Counted from the stretch's first letter, positions 1 through 13,699 are shown. The stretch: DNA of 64,000 bases from Mimachlamys varia (GCA_947623455.1 OX392529.1:1054001-1118000); one strand, 5' to 3'. The notes: generated by a model not told the origin, from the letters alone. Numbers and translations are program-made.

Positions 1-3000
1 TGTCCTGATTGATTATAGATAATAATATACCCCGGTGCTGTCCTGATAGATTTTAGATAATAATATACCCCGCTGCTGTCCTGATAGATTATAGATAATA
101 ATATACCCCGGTGCTGTCCTGATAGATTATAGATAATATTATTTCCCGGTGCTGTCCTGATAGATTATAGATAACAATATATCCCGCTACTGTTCTGACA
201 GATTATAGATAATAATATACCCCGGTGCTGTCCTGATAGATTATAGATAACAATATATCCCGCTACTGTTCTGACAGATTATAGATAATACTATACCCCG
301 GTGCTGTCCTGATCGATTATAGATAATAATATACCCCGGTGCTGTCCTGATAGATTATAGATAATAATATACCCCGGTGCTGTCCTGATAGATTATAGAT
401 AATAATATACCCCCGTGCTTTCCTGATAGATTATAGATAATAATATACCCCGCTGCTGTCCTCATAGATAATAGATAATAATATACACTGTTGCTGTCCT
501 GATAGATTATAGATAATAATATACCCCGGTGCTGTCCTGATAGATGATAGATAATAATATACCCCGGTGCTGTCCTGATAGATTAAGGATAATAATATAC
601 CCCGGTGCTGTCCTGAAAGATTATGGATAATAATATTTCCCGCTGCTGTCCTGATAGATTATAGATAATAATATACCCCGGTGCTGTCCTAATAGATGAT
701 AGATAATAATATACCCCGGTGCTGTCCTGATAGATTATAGATAATAATATACCCCGGTGCTGTCCTGGTAGATTATAGATAATAATATATCCCACTGCTG
801 TCCTGATAGATAATAGATAATAATTTTCCTGCTGCTGTCCTGATAGATTATAGATAATAATATTTCCCGCTGCTGTCCTGATAGATTATAGATAATAATA
901 TACCCCGGTGCTGTACTTATAGATTATAGATAATAATATATCCCGGTGCTGTCCTGATAGATTATAGATAATAATATACCCCGCTGCTGTCCTGATAGAT
1001 TATAGATAATAATATACCCCGGTGCTGTCCTGATAGATTATAGATAATAATATACCCCGGTGCTGTCCTGATAGATTATAGATAATAATATACCCCGGTG
1101 CTGTACTTATAGATTATAGATAATAATATACCCCGGTGCTGTCCTGATAGATTATAGATAATAATATATCCTGCTGCTGTCCTGATAGATTATAGATAAT
1201 AATATACCCCGGTGCTGTCCTGATAGATTATAGATAATAATATACCCCGGTGCTGTCCTGATAGATGATAGATAATAATATACCCCGGTGCTGTCCTGAT
1301 AGATTATAGATAATAATATACCCCGGTGCTGTCCTGATAGATTATAGATAATAATATACCTCGGTGCTGTCCGGATGGATTAAAGATAATAATATACCCC
1401 GGTGCTGTCCTGATATGTTATAGATAATATTATTTCCCGGTGCTGTCCTGATAGATTATAGATGATAATATACCCCGGTGCTGTCCTGATAGATTATAGA
1501 TAATAATATTTCCCGGTGCTGTCCTGATAGATTATAGATAATAATATACCCCGGTGCTGTCCTGATAGATTATAGATGATATCATTTCCCGGTGCTGTCC
1601 TGATAGATTATAGATAATAATATATCCCGGTGCTGTCCTGATAGATTATAGATAATAATATACCCCAGTGCTGTCCTGATAGATTATAGATAATAATATA
1701 CCCCGGTGCTGTCCTGATAGATTAAGGATAATAATATACCCCGGTGCTGTCCTGATAGATTATGGATAATAATATTTCCCGCTGCTGTCCTGATAGATTA
1801 TAGATAATAATATTTCCCGCTGCTGTCCTGATAGATTATAGATAATAATATACCCCGGTGCTGTCCTAATAGATTATAGATAATAATATACCCCGGTGCT
1901 GTCCTGATAGATTATAGATAACAATATACCCCGCTGCTGTCCTGATAGATTATAGATAATAATATACCCCGCTGCTGTCCTGATTGATTATAGATAATAA
2001 TATACCCCGGTGCTGTCCTGATAGATTTTAGATAATAATATACCCCGCTGCTGTCCTGATAGATTATAGATAATAATATACCCCGGTGCTGTCCTGATAG
2101 ATTATAGATAATATTATTTCCCGGTGCTGTCCTGATAGATTATAGATAACAATATACCCCGGTGCTGTCCTGATCGATTATAGATAACAATATACCCCGG
2201 TGCTGTCCTGATAGATTATGGATAATAATATTTCCCGCTGCTGTCCTGATAGATTATAGATAATAATATACCCCGGTGCTGTCCTGATCGATTATAGATA
2301 ATAATATACCCCGGTGCTGTCCTGATAGATTATAGATAATAATATACCCCGGTGCTGTCCTGATAGATTATAGATAATAATATACCCCGGTGCTGTCCTG
2401 ATAGATTATAGATAATAATATATCCCACTGCTGTCCTGATAGATTATAGATAATAATATTTCCCGGTGCTGTCCTGATAGATTATAGATAATAATATACC
2501 CCGGTGCTGTACTTATAGATTATAGATAATAATATATCCCGGTGCTGTCCTGATAGATTATAGATAATAATATACCCCGCTGCTGTCCTGATAGATTATA
2601 GATAATAATATATCCCGCTGCTGTCCTGATAGATTATAGATAATAATATACCCCGGTGCTGTCCTGATAGATTATAGATAATAATATACCCCGGTGCTGT
2701 CCTGATAGATGATAGATAATAATATACCCCGGTGCTGTCCTGAAAGATTATAGATAATAATATACCCCGGTGCTGTCCTGATAGATTATAGATAATAATA
2801 TACCTCGGTGCTGTCCGGATAGATTAAAGATAATAATATACCCCGGTGCTGTCCTGATATGTTATAGATAATATTATTTCCCGGTGCTGTCCTGATAGAT
2901 TATAGATAATAATATACCCCGGTGCTGTCCTGATAGATTATAGATAATAATATTTCCCGGTGCTGTCCTGATAGATTATAAATAATAATATACCCCGGTG

Positions 3001-5425
3001 CTGTCCTGATAGATTATAGATAATATTATTTCCCGGTGCTGTCCTGATAGATTATAGATAACAATATATCCCGCTACTGTTCTGACAGATTATAGATAGT
3101 AATATACCCCGGTGCTGTCCTGATAGATTATAGATAATAATATACCCCGGTGCTGTCCTGATAGATTATAGATAATATTATTTCCCGGTGCTGTCCTGAT
3201 AGATTATAGATAACAATATACCCCGCTACTGTTTTGACAGATTATAGATAATAATATACCCCGGTGCTGTCCTGATAGATTATAGATAACAATATATCCC
3301 GCTACTGTTCTGACAGATTATAGATAATAATATACCCCGGTGCTGTCCTGATAGATTATAGATAACAATATATCCCGCTACTGTTCTGACAGATTATAGA
3401 TAATAATATACCCCGGTGCTGTCCTGATAGATTATAGATAATAATATACCCCGGTGCTGTCCTGATTGATTAAAGATAATAATATACCCCGGTGCTGTCC
3501 TGATAGATTAAGGATAATAATATACCCCGGTGCTGTCCTGATAGATGATAGATAATAATATACCCCGGTGCTGTCCTGATAGATTTTAGATAATAATATA
3601 CCCCGCTGCTGTCCTGATAGATTATAGATAATAATATACCCCGCTGCTGTCCTGATAGATTATAGATAATAATATACCCCGGTGCTGTCCTGATAGATTA
3701 AGGATAATAATATACCCCGCTGCTGTCCTGATAGATTATAGATAATAATATACCCCGCTGCTGTCCTGATTGATTATAGATAATAATATACCCCGGTGCT
3801 GTCCTGATAGATTTTAGATAATAATATACCCCGCTGCTGTCCTGATAGATTATAGATAATAATATACCCCGGTGCTGTCCTGATAGATTATAGATAATAT
3901 TATTTCCCGGTGCTGTCCTGATAGATTATAGATAACAATATATCCCGCTACTGTTCTGACAGATTATAGATAATAATATACCCCGGTGCTGTCCTGATAG
4001 ATTATAGATAACAATATATCCCGCTACTGTTCTGACAGATTATAGATAATACTATACCCCGGTGCTGTCCTGATCGATTATAGATAATAATATACCCCGG
4101 TGCTGTCCTGATAGATTATAGATAATAATATACCCCGCTGCTGTCCTGATAGATTATAGATAATAATATACCCCCGTGCTTTCCTGATAGATTATAGATA
4201 ATAATATACCCCGCTGCTGTCCTCATAGATAATAGATAATAATATACACTGTTGCTGTCCTGATAGATTATAGATAATAATATACCCCGGTGCTGTCCTG
4301 ATAGATGATAGATAATAATATACCCCGGTGCTGTCCTGATAGATTAAGGATAATAATATACCCCGGTGCTGTCCTGAAAGATTATGGATAATAATATTTC
4401 CCGCTGCTGTCCTGATAGATTATAGATAATAATATACCCCGGTGCTGTCCTAATAGATGATAGATAATAATATACCCCGGTGCTGTCCTGATAGATTATA
4501 GATAATAATATACCCCGGTGCTGTCCTGGTAGATTATAGATAATAATATATCCCACTGCTGTCCTGATAGATAATAGATAATAATTTTCCTGCTGCTGTC
4601 CTGATAGATTATAGATAATAATATTTCCCGCTGCTGTCCTGATAGATTATAGATAATAATATACCCCGGTGCTGTACTTATAGATTATAGATAATAATAT
4701 ATCCCGGTGCTGTCCTGATAGATTATAGATAATAATATACCCCGCTGCTGTCCTGATAGATTATAGATAATAATATACCCCGGTGCTGTCCTGATAGATT
4801 ATAGATAATAATATACCCCGGTGCTGTCCTGATAGATTATAGATAATAATATACCCCGGTGCTGTACTTATAGATTATAGATAATAATATACCCCGGTGC
4901 TGTCCTGATAGATTATAGATAATAATATATCCTGCTGCTGTCCTGATAGATTATAGATAATAATATACCCCGGTGCTGTCCTGATAGATTATAGATAATA
5001 ATATACCCCGGTGCTGTCCTGATAGATGATAGATAATAATATACCCCGGTGCTGTCCTGATAGATTATAGATAATAATATACCCCGGTGCTGTCCTGATA
5101 GATTATAGATAATAATATACCTCGGTGCTGTCCGGATGGATTAAAGATAATAATATACCCCGGTGCTGTCCTGATATGTTATAGATAATATTATTTCCCG
5201 GTGCTGTCCTGATAGATTATAGATGATAATATACCCCGGTGCTGTCCTGATAGATTATAGATAATAATATTTCCCGGTGCTGTCCTGATAGATTATAGAT
5301 AATAATATACCCCGGTGCTGTCCTGATAGATTATAGATGATATCATTTCCCGGTGCTGTCCTGATAGATTATAGATAATAATATATCCCGGTGCTGTCCT
5401 GATAGATTATAGATAATAATATACC
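1..5425. repeat. 3761-bp higher-order duplication inside the 38-bp array
   Basis: Positions 1-1665 recur at 3762-5426 with the same order of variant units and only rare substitutions (for example GGTGC against GCTGC near 4137). The offset is 3761 bp, which is 99 units of 38 bp minus one base. A shorter third match to the first roughly 180 bases begins near 1976. The copies diverge after about 1665/5426. Confidence 0.85.
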
Positions 5426-7975
5426 CCGCTGCTGTCCTGACAGATTATAGATAATAATATACCCCGGTGCTGTCCTGATAGATTATAGATAATAATATAC
5501 CCCGGTGCTGTCCTGATAGATAATAGATAATAATATACCCCGGTGCTGTCCTGATAGATTATAGATAATAATATACCCCAGTGCTGTCCTGATAGATTAT
5601 AGATGATAATATACCCCGGTGCTGTCCTAATAGATTATAGATAATAATATACCCCGGTGCTGTCCTGATAGATAATAGATAATAATATACCCCGGTGCTG
5701 TCCTGATAGATTATAGATAATAATATACCCAGCTGCTGTCCTGATAGATTATAGATAATAATATACCCCGGTGCTGTCCTGATAGATTATAGATAATAAT
5801 ATACCCCGCTGCTGTCCTGATAGATTATAGATAATAATATACCCCGGTGCTGTCCTGATAGATTATAGATAATAATATACCCCGGTGCTGTCCTGATAGA
5901 TTATAGATAATAATATACCCCGCTGCTGTCCTGATAGATTATAGATAATAATATACCCAGCTGCTGTCCTGATAGATTATAGATAATAATATACCCCGCT
6001 GCTGTCCTGATAGATTATAGATAATAATATACCCAGCTGCTGTCCTGATAGATTATAGATAATAATATACCCAGCTGCTGTCCTGATAGATTATAGATAA
6101 TAATATACCCAGCTGCTGTCCTGATAGATTATAGATAATAATATACCCCGCTGCTGTCCTGATAGATTATAGATAATAATATACCCAGCTGCTGTCCTGA
6201 CAGATTATAGATAATAATATACCCCGGTACTGTTCTGACAGATTATAGATAATAATATACCCCGGTGCTGTCCTGATAGATTATAGATAATAATATACCC
6301 CGGTGCTGTCCTGATAGATTATAGATAATAATATACCCCGGTGCTGTCCTGATAGATTATAGATAATAATATACCCCGCTACTGTTCTGACAGATTATAG
6401 ATAATAATATACCCCGGTGCTGTCCTGATAGATTATAGATAATAATATACCCCGGTGCTGTCCTGATAGATTATAGATAATAATATACCCCGGTACTGTT
6501 CTGACAGATTATAGATAATAATATACCCCGGTGCTGTCCTGATAGATTATAGATAATAATATACCCCGCTGCTGTCCTGATAGATTATAGATAATAATAT
6601 ACCCAGCTGCTGTCCTGATAGATAATAGATAATAATATACCCCGGTGCTGTCCTGATAGATTATAGATAATAATATACCCCGGTACTGTTCTGACAGATT
6701 ATAGATAATAATATACCCCGGTGCTGTCCTGATAGATTATAGATAATAATATACCCCGGTGCTGTCCTGATAGATTATAGATAATAATATACCCCGGTGC
6801 TGTCCTGATAGATTATAGATAATAATATACCCCGCTACTGTTCTGACAGATTATAGATAATAATATACCCCGGTGCTGTCCTGATAGATTATAGATAATA
6901 ATATACCCCGGTGCTGTCCTGATAGATAATAGATAATAATATACCCCGGTGCTGTACTTATAGATTATAGATAATAATATTTCCTGCTGCTGTCCTGATA
7001 GATTATAGATAATAATATACCCCGGTGCTGTCCTGATAGATTATAGATAATAATATACCCCGGTGCTGTCCTGATAGATTATAGATAATAATATACCCCG
7101 GTGCTGTCCTGATAGATTATAGATAATAATATTTCCTGCTGCTGTCCTGATAGATTATAGATAATAATATACCCCGGTGCTGTCCTGATAGATTATAGAT
7201 AATAATATACCCCGGTGCTGTCCTGATAGATTATAGATAATAATATACCCCGGTGCTGTACTTATAGATTATAGATAATAATATTTCCCGCTGCTGTCCT
7301 GATAGATTATAGATAATAATATTTCCCGCTGCTGTCCTGATAGATTATAGATAATAATATTTCCCGCTGCTGTCCTGATAGATTATAGATAATAATATAC
7401 CCCGGTGCTGTCCTGATAGATTATCGATAATAATATACCCCGGTGCTGTCCTGATAGATTATAGATAATAATATTTCCCGCTGCTGTCCTGATAGATTAT
7501 AGATAATAATATTTCCCGCTGCTGTCCTGATAGATTATAGATAATAATATACCCCGGTGCTGTCCTGATAGATTATAGATAATAATATACCCCGGTGCTG
7601 TACTTATAGATTATAGATAATAATATTTCCCGCTGCTGTCCTGATAGATTATAGATAATAATATTTCCCGCTGCTGTCCTGATAGATTATAGATAATAAT
7701 ATACCCCGGTGCTGTCCTGATAGATTATAGATAATAATATACCCCGGTGCTGTACTTATAGATTATAGATAATAATATTTCCCGCTGCTGACCTGATAGA
7801 TTATAGATAATAATATACCCCGGTGCTGTACTAATAGATTATAGATAATAATATACCCCGGTGCTGTCCTGAAAGATTATAGATAATGATATACCCCGGT
7901 GCTGTCCTGATAGATTATAGATACTAATATACCCCGGTGCTGTACTTATAGATTATAGATAATAATATTCCCCGA
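1..7975. repeat. 38-bp minisatellite array, about 209 copies
   Basis: The unit is 38 bp, with a conserved TGTCCTGATAGATTATAGAT half followed by an AATAATATACCCCGGTGC half. Units fall into a few recurring variants (CCGGTGC, CCGCTGC, TTTCCCG, CTACTGTTCTGACAG). The array runs off the left edge of the window. The part from about 5400 onward is more uniform than the part before it. Short frames inside (for example 583-795 and 4344-4556 on the minus strand) are repeat artefacts. No coding or RNA signal is seen. If the gene A model is right, the array lies upstream of exon 2 and could sit in intron 1. Confidence 0.97.
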
Positions 7976-10285
7976 TACGCACTACCGACACAACACCCTA
8001 GAACTATTGTTTAGTCACACACTACCGATACAAGCCCCTAGAACTATTTTCTGTAGTCACACACTACTGACACAACACCCTAGAACTATTGTTTAGTCAC
8101 ACACTACCGATACAAGCCCCTAGAACTATTTTCTGTAGTCACACACTACTGACACAACGCCCTAGAACTATTTTCTGTGGTCACACACTACTGACACAAC
8201 ACCCTAGAACTATTTTTTGTAGTCACACACTACCGATACATGCCCCTAGAACTATTTTCTGTAGTCACACACTACTGACACAACACCCTAGAACTATTTT
8301 CTGTGGTCACACACTACTGACACAACACCCTAGAACTATTTTCTGTAGTCACACACTACTGATACATGCCCCTAGAACTATTTTCTGTGGTCACACACTA
8401 CCGACACAATACCCTAGAACTATTTTCTGTACTCACACACTACCGATACATGTCCCTAGAACTATTTTCTGTGGTCACACACTACCGACACAATACCCTA
8501 GAACTATTTTCTGTAGTCACACACTACCGACACAACACCCTAGAACTATTTTCTGTGGTCACACACTACCGACACAATACCCTAGAACTATTTTCTGTGG
8601 TCACACACTACCGACACAATACCCTAGAACTATTTTCTGTGGTCACACACAACCGAATTCATCACCCTAGAACTATTTTCTGTGGTCACACACAACCGAA
8701 TTCTTCACCCTAGAACTATTTTCTGTGGTCACACACAACCGAATACATCACCCTAGAACTATTTTCTGTTGTCACATACAACCGAATACAACACCCTAGA
8801 ACTATTTTCTGTGGTCACACACAACCGAATTCATCACCCCAGAACTATTTTCCTTGGTCTCATACTACTAAATACAATACCCTAGAACTATTGTTTCACA
8901 CATTTCCGAATACAATATCATGGAACTACACCCTAGAACTATTTTCTTTGGTCACACTCTACCGAATACAACACCCTAGATCTATTTTCTGTGGTCACAC
9001 ACTACCGACACGGCACCATAGAACTATTTTCTGTGGTCACACACTACCGACACGGCACCATAGAACTATTTTCTGTGGTCACACACTACCGACACGGCAC
9101 CATAGAACTATTGTCTTTGGTAACACACTACCGACACGGCACCATAGAACTATTGTCTTTGGTAACACACTACCGACACGGCACCATAGAACTATTTTCT
9201 GTGGTCACACACTACCGACACGGCACCATAGAACTATTTTCTGTGGTCACACACTACCGACACAATACCCTAGAACTATTTTCTGTGGTCACACACTACC
9301 GACACGGCACCCTAGAACTATTGTCTGTGGCCACACACTACCGACACGGCACCATAGAACTATTTTCTGTGGTCACACACTACCGACACGGCACCATAGA
9401 ACTATTGTCTTTGGTTTAGATACTACTAAATACAACACCCTAGAACTATTTTCTGTGGTCACACACTACCGACACGGCACCCTAGAACTATTGTCTGTGG
9501 CCACACACTACCGACACGGCACCATAGAACTATTGTCTTTGGTAACACACTACCGACACGGCACCATAGAACTATTGTCTTTGGTAACACACTACCGACA
9601 CGGCACCATAGAACTATTTTCTGTGGTCACACACTACCGACACGGCACCATAGATCTATTTTCTGTGGTCACACACTACCGACACGGCACCATAGAACTA
9701 TTTTCTGTGGTCACACACTACCGACACGGCACCATAGAACTATTTTCTGTGGTCACACACTACCGACACGGCACCCTAGAACTATTGTCTGTGGCCACAC
9801 ACTACCGACACGGCACCCTAGAACTATTGTCTGTGGCCACACACTACCGACACGGCACCATAGAACTATTTTCTGTGGTCACACACTACCGACACGGCAC
9901 CCTAGAACTATTGTCTGTGGTCACACACTACCGACACGGCACCATAGAACTATTTTCTGTGGCCACACACTACCGACACGGCACCATAGAACTATTTTCT
10001 GTGGTCACACACTACCGACACGGCACCATAGATCTATTTTCTGTGGTCACACACTACCGACACGGCACCATAGATCTATTTTCTGTGGTCACACACTACC
10101 GACACGGCACCATAGAACTATTGTCTTTGGTAACACACTACCGACACGGCACCATAGAACTATTGTCTTTGGTAACACACTACCGACACGGCACCATAGA
10201 ACTATTGTCTTTGGTAACACACTACCGACACGGCACCATAGAACTATTGTCTTTGTTTAGATACTACTAAATACAACACCCTTTA
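7976..10285. repeat. 42-bp minisatellite array, about 55 copies
   Basis: The unit is 42 bp, built from CACACACTACCGACACGGCA and CCATAGAACTATTTTCTGTG plus GT. The left part (7976-8890) holds diverged units with ACAACACC or AATTCATCACC in place of ACGGCACC. The right part is nearly uniform. Because 42 is a multiple of three and most units lack stops, a 459-codon open frame (8891-10270) results. It has no start context, splice sites or composition that suggest a protein. Confidence 0.96.
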
Positions 10286-11137
10286 AGTATTAATACACAA
10301 GAACTTCTTTCGATGGCCACACAGGAGGCAAAAATATAAGATGTAAATTCTAGAAAAGATTTTTTGACCTAGTAGAAATGTAATGGTACCGATTTGAGTC
10401 ACATTTGAGGTGTATGTTTGCGGGACGTGTCAATATCTAGGACACATCAAACAAAGGCATGTCTTTTCTAAACATCCTTCTCGGGATTAGGGAAAGGATT
10501 TTAGTTCAATAGGTCAATAAGGTATAGATTATCAATAAAGCTGACTATAATAGGAAATCTCAACAGGACCAAACAAAAAGTGAGATCTTTATCGAGTCAG
10601 ATCTAAATATTCTTAAAATTATGTAAATGATGTAATAGTTATGATAATTTAAGTCAATCAAACTTTAAAATTCATGAGAGTTGTTAATAATTTACGGGAT
10701 TATTATAATGAAGTATATGACGTGAATCAATTTAGATTATTGAACAATAAGGAGAACGGCCGGCAAAATGGTAAACACATTCAGGGACATTTCCTCATTT
10801 TTATTTAAAACTCATTAATTACATAATATTACGCAATGATTACATTAGTGGTGACGATGAAGAAAGGACATACACACCACATAGGTAATCTGTGACGTGA
10901 TTGATGATTGACTACGGTCAGAAAAATAAATCATATAGCCCTTTTTGTAGGTAAAACATTAAAATTAGATATAAAGTTCACCTATCAATCTCGAATGAAA
11001 TAGAAATATTCCATTTTCAATGTGCAAATATGATAAGAAATAATGCTAGCTTAATGATTTTCACAACAAACATGGAGTTGAAATAAGCATGATAAATCAC
11101 ATACACACGGTATCACAGGCTATTTCTGCTGTTGTAG
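10286..11137. other. Single-copy stretch before gene A exon 2
   Basis: AT-rich sequence without tandem repeats, recognisable transposon motifs or open frames of note. It ends in TATTTCTGCTGTTGTAG, a pyrimidine-rich 3' splice site. I read it as the 3' part of intron 1 of gene A. A signal-peptide exon was searched for here and not found. Confidence 0.5.
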
Positions 11138-11282
11138 CGTTCGGCAGGACCAGGTACCTGTGTGACTACCCTATCACTACAAACGGAAGTCGAGCAAGCA
11201 TCACTTTTGAATTCGGATCGAAGTTTTCAACGTCGGACTGCAATGAATGCGAATGTACTGCTGACGGAATGCGTTGTTGTGG
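11138..11282 (+). CDS. Gene A exon 2 (cysteine core)
   Basis: Acceptor TGCTGTTGTAG|CG at 11136-11137 and donor TGTTGTGG|GTAAGATAAAC at 11283. The 145 nt are 2 + 47 codons + 2. Key residues: Cys8 of the exon product, then CNECECTADGMRCC at its end. The open frame starting at 11089 over-extends into the intron, and the stop after CCG is the TAA inside GGGTAAG, so the frame ends at the splice site. Exon 2 of gene B aligns along its length, notably GSKFSTSDC against GSEFDTTSC. Confidence 0.85.
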
Positions 11283-13538
11283 GTAAGATAAACGTTGTAA
11301 TTGGTAAAATAAACTTTGTTGTACTTCAGCTGAACTTTGTTGTGCGTAAGATGAATTTTGTTGTGGGTAAGCTAAACTTTGTTGTGAGTAAGCTAAACTT
11401 TGTTGTGCGTAAACTAAGCTTTGTTGTGCGTAAACTAAACTTCGTTGTGGGAAGATAAACTTTGTTGTGCGTAAGATAAACTTTGTTGTGGGTAAGCTAA
11501 ACTTTGATGTGGGTAAGCTAAACTTTGTTGTGGGTAAGATAAAAAAAAATGTGAGAAAGTTAAACGTTGTTATTTGGAAGATAAACTTTGTTGTGTGTAA
11601 GCTAAACTTTGTTGTGGGTAAGATAAAAAAATGTGAGAAAGTTAAACGTTGTTATTTGGAAGATAAACTTTGTTGTGGGTAAGATAAACTTTGTTGTGTG
11701 TAAGATAAACTTTGTTGTGGGTAAGATAATCTTTGTTGTGGGCAAGATAAACTTTGTTGTGGGTAAGCACAACTTCGTTGTGGGTAAGATAAACTTTGTT
11801 GTGTGTAAGATAAACGGTGTAATTGGTAAGATTAACTTTGTTTGCATACGCTAAACTTTGTTGTGGGCAAGATAAACTTTGTTTTTGATACCTAAAGGTT
11901 GTTGTGGGTGAACTACACTTTCTACACTTTGTTGTTTGGAAAATAAATTTTGTTGTGGGTACAGTAAGCTTAACTTTGTTATTGGTAAGCTAAACATTGT
12001 TGTGGGTACAGTAAGCTTAACTTTGTTATTGGTAAGCTAAACATTGTTGTGGGTACAGTAAGCTTATTTTTGTTATTGGTAAGCTAAACATTGTTGTGGG
12101 TACAGTAAGCTTAACTTTGTTATTGGTAAGCTAAACATTGTTGTGGGTACAGTAAGCTTAACTTTGTTATTGGTAAGCTAAACATTGTTGTGGGTACAGT
12201 AAGCTTAACTTTGTTATTGGTAAGCTAAACATTGTTGTGGGTACAGTAAGCTTAACTTTGTTTTTGGTAAGCTAAACATTGTTGTGGGTAAACTATACTT
12301 TGTTGATTGGAAAATAAATTTTGTTGTTTGAAAGATAAACTTTGTTGTTTGAAAGATAAACTTTGTTTGGAAGGTAAACTTTGTTTGGAAGGTAAACTTT
12401 GTTTGGGGTAAGTTAAACTTTGTTGTTTTGAACATAATATTTGCTTTGGGTTAGCTAAACTTTGTTGAGGGTAAGATAAACTTTGTTGTGGGTAAAATAA
12501 ACTTTGTTTGGGTAAGATAACTTTTTTTGTTGGTGAGCTAAACTTTCTTGTGGGTAAGATAAACTTCGTGTGGGTAATATAAACTTTGTTTGGGTAAGAT
12601 AAACTTTGTTATGGGTAAGATAAACTTCGTTGTGTGTAAGATAAACTTTGTTGTGTGTAAAATAAAGTTTGTTGTTTGGAAGATAAACTTTGTTATGGGT
12701 ACGATAAACTTTGTTGTGGGTAAGATAAACTTTGTTGTGGGTAAGATAAACTTTGTTGTGGGCAAGATAAACTTTGTTGTGGGTAAGCTCAACATTATTG
12801 TGAGTAAGCTTAACTTTGTTGTGTTTTTGTTTGGGAGATAAACTTATATTGTAGGGAAAAAACTTGTACGGTTCACTCTGTTATGGGTAAGAGAACCTTT
12901 GTTGGTAGGATAAACTTCTTGCCAATAAGCCAATGGTTTAGATAGTTATAATGATAATGGAGTTTATTCATTCCCTTGGGGTTTGTCTTTTTTTTGTTAC
13001 CTGTTATTTTGAACCATTTGTTTTAATTTTCAGTTTCGGTATAAAGTCTGGAACGCCTATTTTTGCACCTGCTGGATGCCAGGTGTTAGCGGATGGCTGT
13101 CGGGCTAGAGTAGTCCATATGTCGGACAATCGGACAGACTGCTACGCCTACAATCAGTACCGTCGCCCCTCCGGGGGACCGTTCGACCCCTTCATGTCGA
13201 ACCCCTACGGTATGTTCGGAATGGGCGGGTATGGCGGTATGAATGGACAACGCAGGGGGCAATTTAATGGAGGAGAGATGGAATCGGAAGGGCTGCTACC
13301 GATGCTTTTACCTCTTTTAATGGCATCCGATCCTGGGATGGCAGGAGGGATGACCGGAGGGATGATCGGAGGGACGGCGGAGACTGCGAGTCCTGCTAGA
13401 AGCAATGTTGGAGCTGGTCCCAATGGAGCTAATGCTGAGCCAGGAGCGGATGGACCAGCAATGAATCCTTTCCAGGGCTTGTCACGTATGCCTCCTCTGA
13501 TGAGACTTTTATTCATGTCCAGTATGATGTCGAGTTAA
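11138..13538 (+). CDS. Gene A: beta-microseminoprotein (MSMB/PSP94)-like secreted protein, 3' two exons
   Basis: Joined exons 11138-11282 and 13034-13538 encode 215 residues of a protein whose N-terminus lies upstream. The first exon carries six cysteines, including CNECECTADGMRCC, the same 14-residue spacing C-x2-C-x-C-x6-CC found in MSMB. The second carries three more at MSMB-like spacing (AGC, DGC, DC). With one cysteine expected from the missing first exon, the total is the family's ten. MSMB proteins are small secreted disulphide-rich proteins; what invertebrate members do is not settled. Unusually, about 125 residues rich in Gly, Met and Pro follow the domain. The intron splits a Gly codon (GG|T), as in gene B. 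Exon 2 starts with two bases completing a codon, so intron 1 is phase 1, also as in gene B. Confidence is high for the family, moderate for expression. Confidence 0.85.
11283..12930. repeat. 21-bp minisatellite in gene A intron 2, seeded at the 5' splice site
   Basis: The unit is CTTTGTTGTGGGTAAGATAA plus A, 21 bp. It is the exon 2 end TTGTTGTGG joined to the donor GTAAGATAAA, so most copies carry a GTAAG donor-like site on the coding strand. The array starts at the real donor without any spacer. From about 11955 to 12295 a 47-bp composite unit (containing GGGTACAGTAAGCTTA) is repeated about seven times. Stop-poor frames of 70-100 codons on both strands are artefacts of the period being divisible by three. 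Confidence 0.93.
13034..13538 (+). CDS. Gene A exon 3 (C-terminal domain plus Gly/Met-rich tail)
   Basis: Acceptor TTTTAATTTTCAG at 13033; the first T completes the split Gly codon. It encodes 167 residues. The opening FGIKSGTPIFAPAGCQVLAD segment aligns with exon 3 of gene B (IGYRAGVIQTFPGCDVIGDG) and with the last three cysteines of MSMB. After RRPSGGP the composition changes to Gly, Met, Pro and Asn: GMFGMGGYGGMNG, then LLPMLLPLLMASDPG, GGMTGGMIGG, and a Met-rich end. The stop is TAA at 13536-13538. The in-frame ATG at 12951 is intronic and was not used as a start. Confidence 0.85.
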
Positions 13539-13685
13539 ATAGATGCTAGTTAAAAATGTTTTATACTAGTTGGTACAGCGTATACTGCCGGCGGACTCAG
13601 GTGGGCGAGTACATACTCAACAATACTTATTTCCGAGAAGCAAACAAAAACCTGTATTTTGTCCCGGTTTATTAAGGAACGTATC

Positions 13686-13691
13686 AATAAA
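13686..13691 (+). promoter_or_regulatory. Polyadenylation signal of gene A
   Basis: AATAAA lies 148 nt after the gene A stop codon. The first diverged unit of the following 52-bp array begins about 10 nt downstream, close to the expected cleavage position. Confidence 0.6.
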
Positions 13692-13699
13692 ATGTTTTG

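Noticed and set aside
1..7975. CRISPR-like direct repeats
   Set aside because: Units are contiguous with no unique spacers, there are no cas genes, and the context is eukaryotic.
8891..10270. 459-codon frame with a 14-residue repeat (VTHYRHGTIELFSV)
   Set aside because: Product of the 42-bp period. The same sequence is open in a second frame (8991-9419), and there is no sign of coding selection.
12951..13033. ATG at 12951 as the start of a 195-residue protein with a hydrophobic N-terminus
   Set aside because: The hydrophobic stretch is the pyrimidine-rich end of intron 2. The CAG acceptor at 13033, the split Gly codon and alignment to gene B all place the exon start at 13034.
13205..13516. 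103-codon minus-strand frame, Pro-rich
   Set aside because: Antisense shadow of gene A exon 3; Gly codons read as Pro on the opposite strand.
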